DNA of 64,000 bases from Mycolicibacterium confluentis (GTDB lineage: Bacteria > Actinomycetota > Actinomycetes > Mycobacteriales > Mycobacteriaceae): assembly GCF_010729895.1 (NCBI RefSeq), contig NZ_AP022612.1:4154001-4218000 (forward strand), given 5' to 3'. Position 1 is the first letter of the stretch, and every line of letters starts with the position of its first letter. A program made the translations under genes and the position numbers. Below are positions 62,636 through 64,000 of the stretch, piece after piece. Below the pieces are notes generated by a model. That model worked only from the letters and a program-made list of their open reading frames with translations, was not told where the DNA came from and searched no databases.

Positions 62636-63571
62636 CTAGCCTGTCGTGCTGTCTGCACCCAACAGCTCTCGCGCGCCCAGTTCGAACAACTCCGCGGCCA
62701 CGGAGAGCCCGAGTTCTCGTGCCCGCTCGGGAGTCCCGATTCCGGACGCGCGGATCACGTCGGATCCATCCAGCGCCGCCACGCATGCGCGCAGCGACAG
62801 TTCTTCGAAGACGTTGCCATCCTCATCGATCGACTCGACCACTTCCGCGATCGCGCCCACCGGTGCGGAACAGCCCGCCTCCAGTTCGGCGAGCAGGGTT
62901 CGCTCTGCGGTGACCGCCGCGCGGGTGTCGGCGTCATCCAACTCCGCCAACATCTCCACGAATGCGGTGTCACCGGCACGGCACTCGATCGCCAACGCCC
63001 CTTGAGCCGGGGCCGGCAACATCTGTACCGGCTCCAACGTCTCGGTGACCACATCGAGGCGTCCGATACGGGCCAGACCCGCTCGGGCGACCACGACGGC
63101 GTCGAGATCGCCGCTGCTTACCCTGTTCAACCTGGTATCTAGGTTGCCTCGTAGGGGGCGGATTTCCAAACCGAGACCCAGTGCTTTAAGCTGTGCCGCC
63201 CTGCGCACGGACGACGTGCCGACGACGGACCCCGTCGGCAACTCCCCGAGCACCATGCCGTCACGGGCCACCAGGGCGTCCCTGGCGTCCTCACGAGGCG
63301 GGGTCGCGGCGATCGTGAACCGCGGATCGACGGCCGTCGGCAAATCTTTGTAGGAGTGCACCGCAACGTCGACCTGATTGTCGGCGATGGCCTCGCGCAG
63401 GGCCGCAGTGAAAACGCCCACACCGATCTCGGCGATGGGGGCCGCCGAACGGTCCCCCTCCGTCGAGATGATGACGAGTTCCGCGGCATGGCCGCGTGCG
63501 ATCAGTGCGTCTCTGACGGTCCCCGCCTGTGTGGTGGCCAGCAGGCTGCCTCGGGTGCCGATTCGGATCAA
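62636..63571 (-). CDS. hemC: HemC, hydroxymethylbilane synthase
   Basis: The protein has 311 residues from TTG 63571, giving L-I-R-I-G-T-R-G-S, which equals the M-I-R-I-G start of M. tuberculosis HemC. Family features are [16 protein letters not shown] and the dipyrromethane-anchoring cysteine in E-A-G-C-S-A-P-V. It polymerises four porphobilinogens to hydroxymethylbilane. It lies 4 nt after hemA. Confidence 0.95.
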   Translation of the reverse strand: MIRIGTRGSLLATTQAGTVRDALIARGHAAELVIISTEGDRSAAPIAEIGVGVFTAALREAIADNQVDVAVHSYKDLPTAVDPRFTIAATPPREDARDALVARDGMVLGELPTGSVVGTSSVRRAAQLKALGLGLEIRPLRGNLDTRLNRVSSGDLDAVVVARAGLARIGRLDVVTETLEPVQMLPAPAQGALAIECRAGDTAFVEMLAELDDADTRAAVTAERTLLAELEAGCSAPVGAIAEVVESIDEDGNVFEELSLRACVAALDGSDVIRASGIGTPERARELGLSVAAELFELGARELLGADSTTG

Positions 63572-63575
63572 GTGT

Positions 63576-64000
63576 TCACTCAGACTGTTCGGTAAAAGCG
63601 TCGAAATCCGTTGCAACCAAAGGCAGTTCGCCTGCGGTGGCGACGGCGTCGACAGCGGTGGGATCGAGTTCGAACAGTTCGCGCAGCGCCTCGGCGTAGG
63701 TGTCGCCGCCGGGGGCGCTGGCTAACTGTTTGACCCGAACGGTGGGTGCGTGCAGGAGTTTGTCGACCACGCGGCGCACGGTCCGCGCAACCTCGTCACG
63801 GTGCGTGAGGTCCAGGCCCGGCAGGCGGTTGTCCAACCGGAGCAGTTCGGCCTCGACGACGTCCGCGGCGCGCTGGCGCAGCGCCGTCACGGTCGGCGTG
63901 ACCTCGGCCATGCGCTGCCCGGCAAGATAGGTGGCCACCTCGGTGGCGACGATGGAGCGCGCGGCGGCGGCGTCAGAGGACGCGGCCTTGGCCGCGGGCT
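63576..64000 (-). CDS. hemA: HemA, glutamyl-tRNA reductase, 3' part only
   Basis: Only the C-terminal 141 codons are inside the window; the gene continues past 64000. The part shown is the helical dimerisation domain ([13 protein letters not shown] and [13 protein letters not shown]), diagnostic of glutamyl-tRNA reductase. It makes glutamate-1-semialdehyde for HemL. Order hemA-hemC-hemD-hemB is as in M. tuberculosis. Confidence 0.93.
   Translation of the reverse strand, partial: PAAKAASSDAAAARSIVATEVATYLAGQRMAEVTPTVTALRQRAADVVEAELLRLDNRLPGLDLTHRDEVARTVRRVVDKLLHAPTVRVKQLASAPGGDTYAEALRELFELDPTAVDAVATAGELPLVATDFDAFTEQSE

Noticed and set aside
59963..63142. Very long plus-strand open frame opposite hemB, hemD and hemC
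   Set aside because: It is the antisense shadow of three well-supported hem genes; its product is rich in R, G, H and Q with no domain pattern, as expected in GC-rich DNA.

Overview
The window is GC-rich DNA from a rapidly growing mycobacterium (Mycolicibacterium, close in content to the M. smegmatis group). Many proteins match, from memory, the M. tuberculosis Rv0509-Rv0557 block in sequence and neighbourhood: hemA/C/D/B, hemL with the Rv0525-0529 cytochrome c genes, menA, mtnP, menB, menC, menD, menE, pitA, bpoC, fadD8 and mgtA. REP13E12-type HNH genes, deazaflavin-dependent nitroreductases and mycobacterial operators (SOS box, TACCC-N5-GGGTA copper box, KstR-like box) agree. I saw no rRNA, tRNA, CRISPR array, IS transposase or phage module. 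No gene-free stretch exceeds 300 bases.

Layout. 1-6.1 kb: an SDR fragment, mgtA, a DUF222/HNH gene, a thioredoxin-fold lipoprotein, a DUF3592 protein and menD. 6-11.2 kb (minus): acyl-CoA ligase, menC, GlxA-type regulator, DJ-1/PfpI protein, bpoC, menD; most junctions are 4-base overlaps. 11.3-16.5 kb: a fused FAD/Fe-S dehydrogenase divergent from a GntR regulator, then fadD8 behind a KstR-like box. 16.6-19.7 kb: a tightly overlapping glycosyltransferase, acyl-CoA dehydrogenase, PIG-L deacetylase and methyltransferase operon of unknown product. 19.7-29.8 kb: HAD, nitroreductase, menB, an SOS-boxed 13E12 gene, SDR, glyoxalase, the pitA module, menE, an FMN protein and a secreted protein. 29.7-36.4 kb: AzlCD, a two-component system, a nitronate monooxygenase-like enzyme, MTA phosphorylase, menA, and a ClpC-N-domain/HTH pair.

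36.6-39.7 kb: VTC polyphosphate-polymerase domain, DUF4956 membrane protein and CotH kinase-like protein. 39.7-42.8 kb: small membrane proteins, a ParA/MinD-like protein and a serine hydrolase. 42.9-48.8 kb (minus): hemL, phosphoglycerate mutase, TlpA, CcdA, ResB, CcsA. 49-54.9 kb: a molybdopterin oxidoreductase with an epoxide-hydrolase-fold partner, two nitroreductases and a DUF2236/TetR/PPOX operon. 54.9-64 kb (minus): a GGDEF protein, a copper ATPase behind a copper operator, four small membrane genes, and hemB, hemD, hemC, hemA (hemA runs off the end).

Functionally the window carries most of menaquinone synthesis (MenA-E plus a MenH candidate), the core of heme synthesis to uroporphyrinogen, and System II cytochrome c maturation, so it is largely a respiratory-cofactor region. 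The less understood parts are the VTC-DUF4956-CotH operon, the four-gene glycoconjugate-type operon, and the ClpC-N-domain/HTH pair with its tandem operators. menE and a TetR gene have N-termini best explained by AUA initiation overlapping an upstream TAG stop. Several genes have a -10 hexamer 6-7 nt before the start codon, suggesting leaderless mRNAs.
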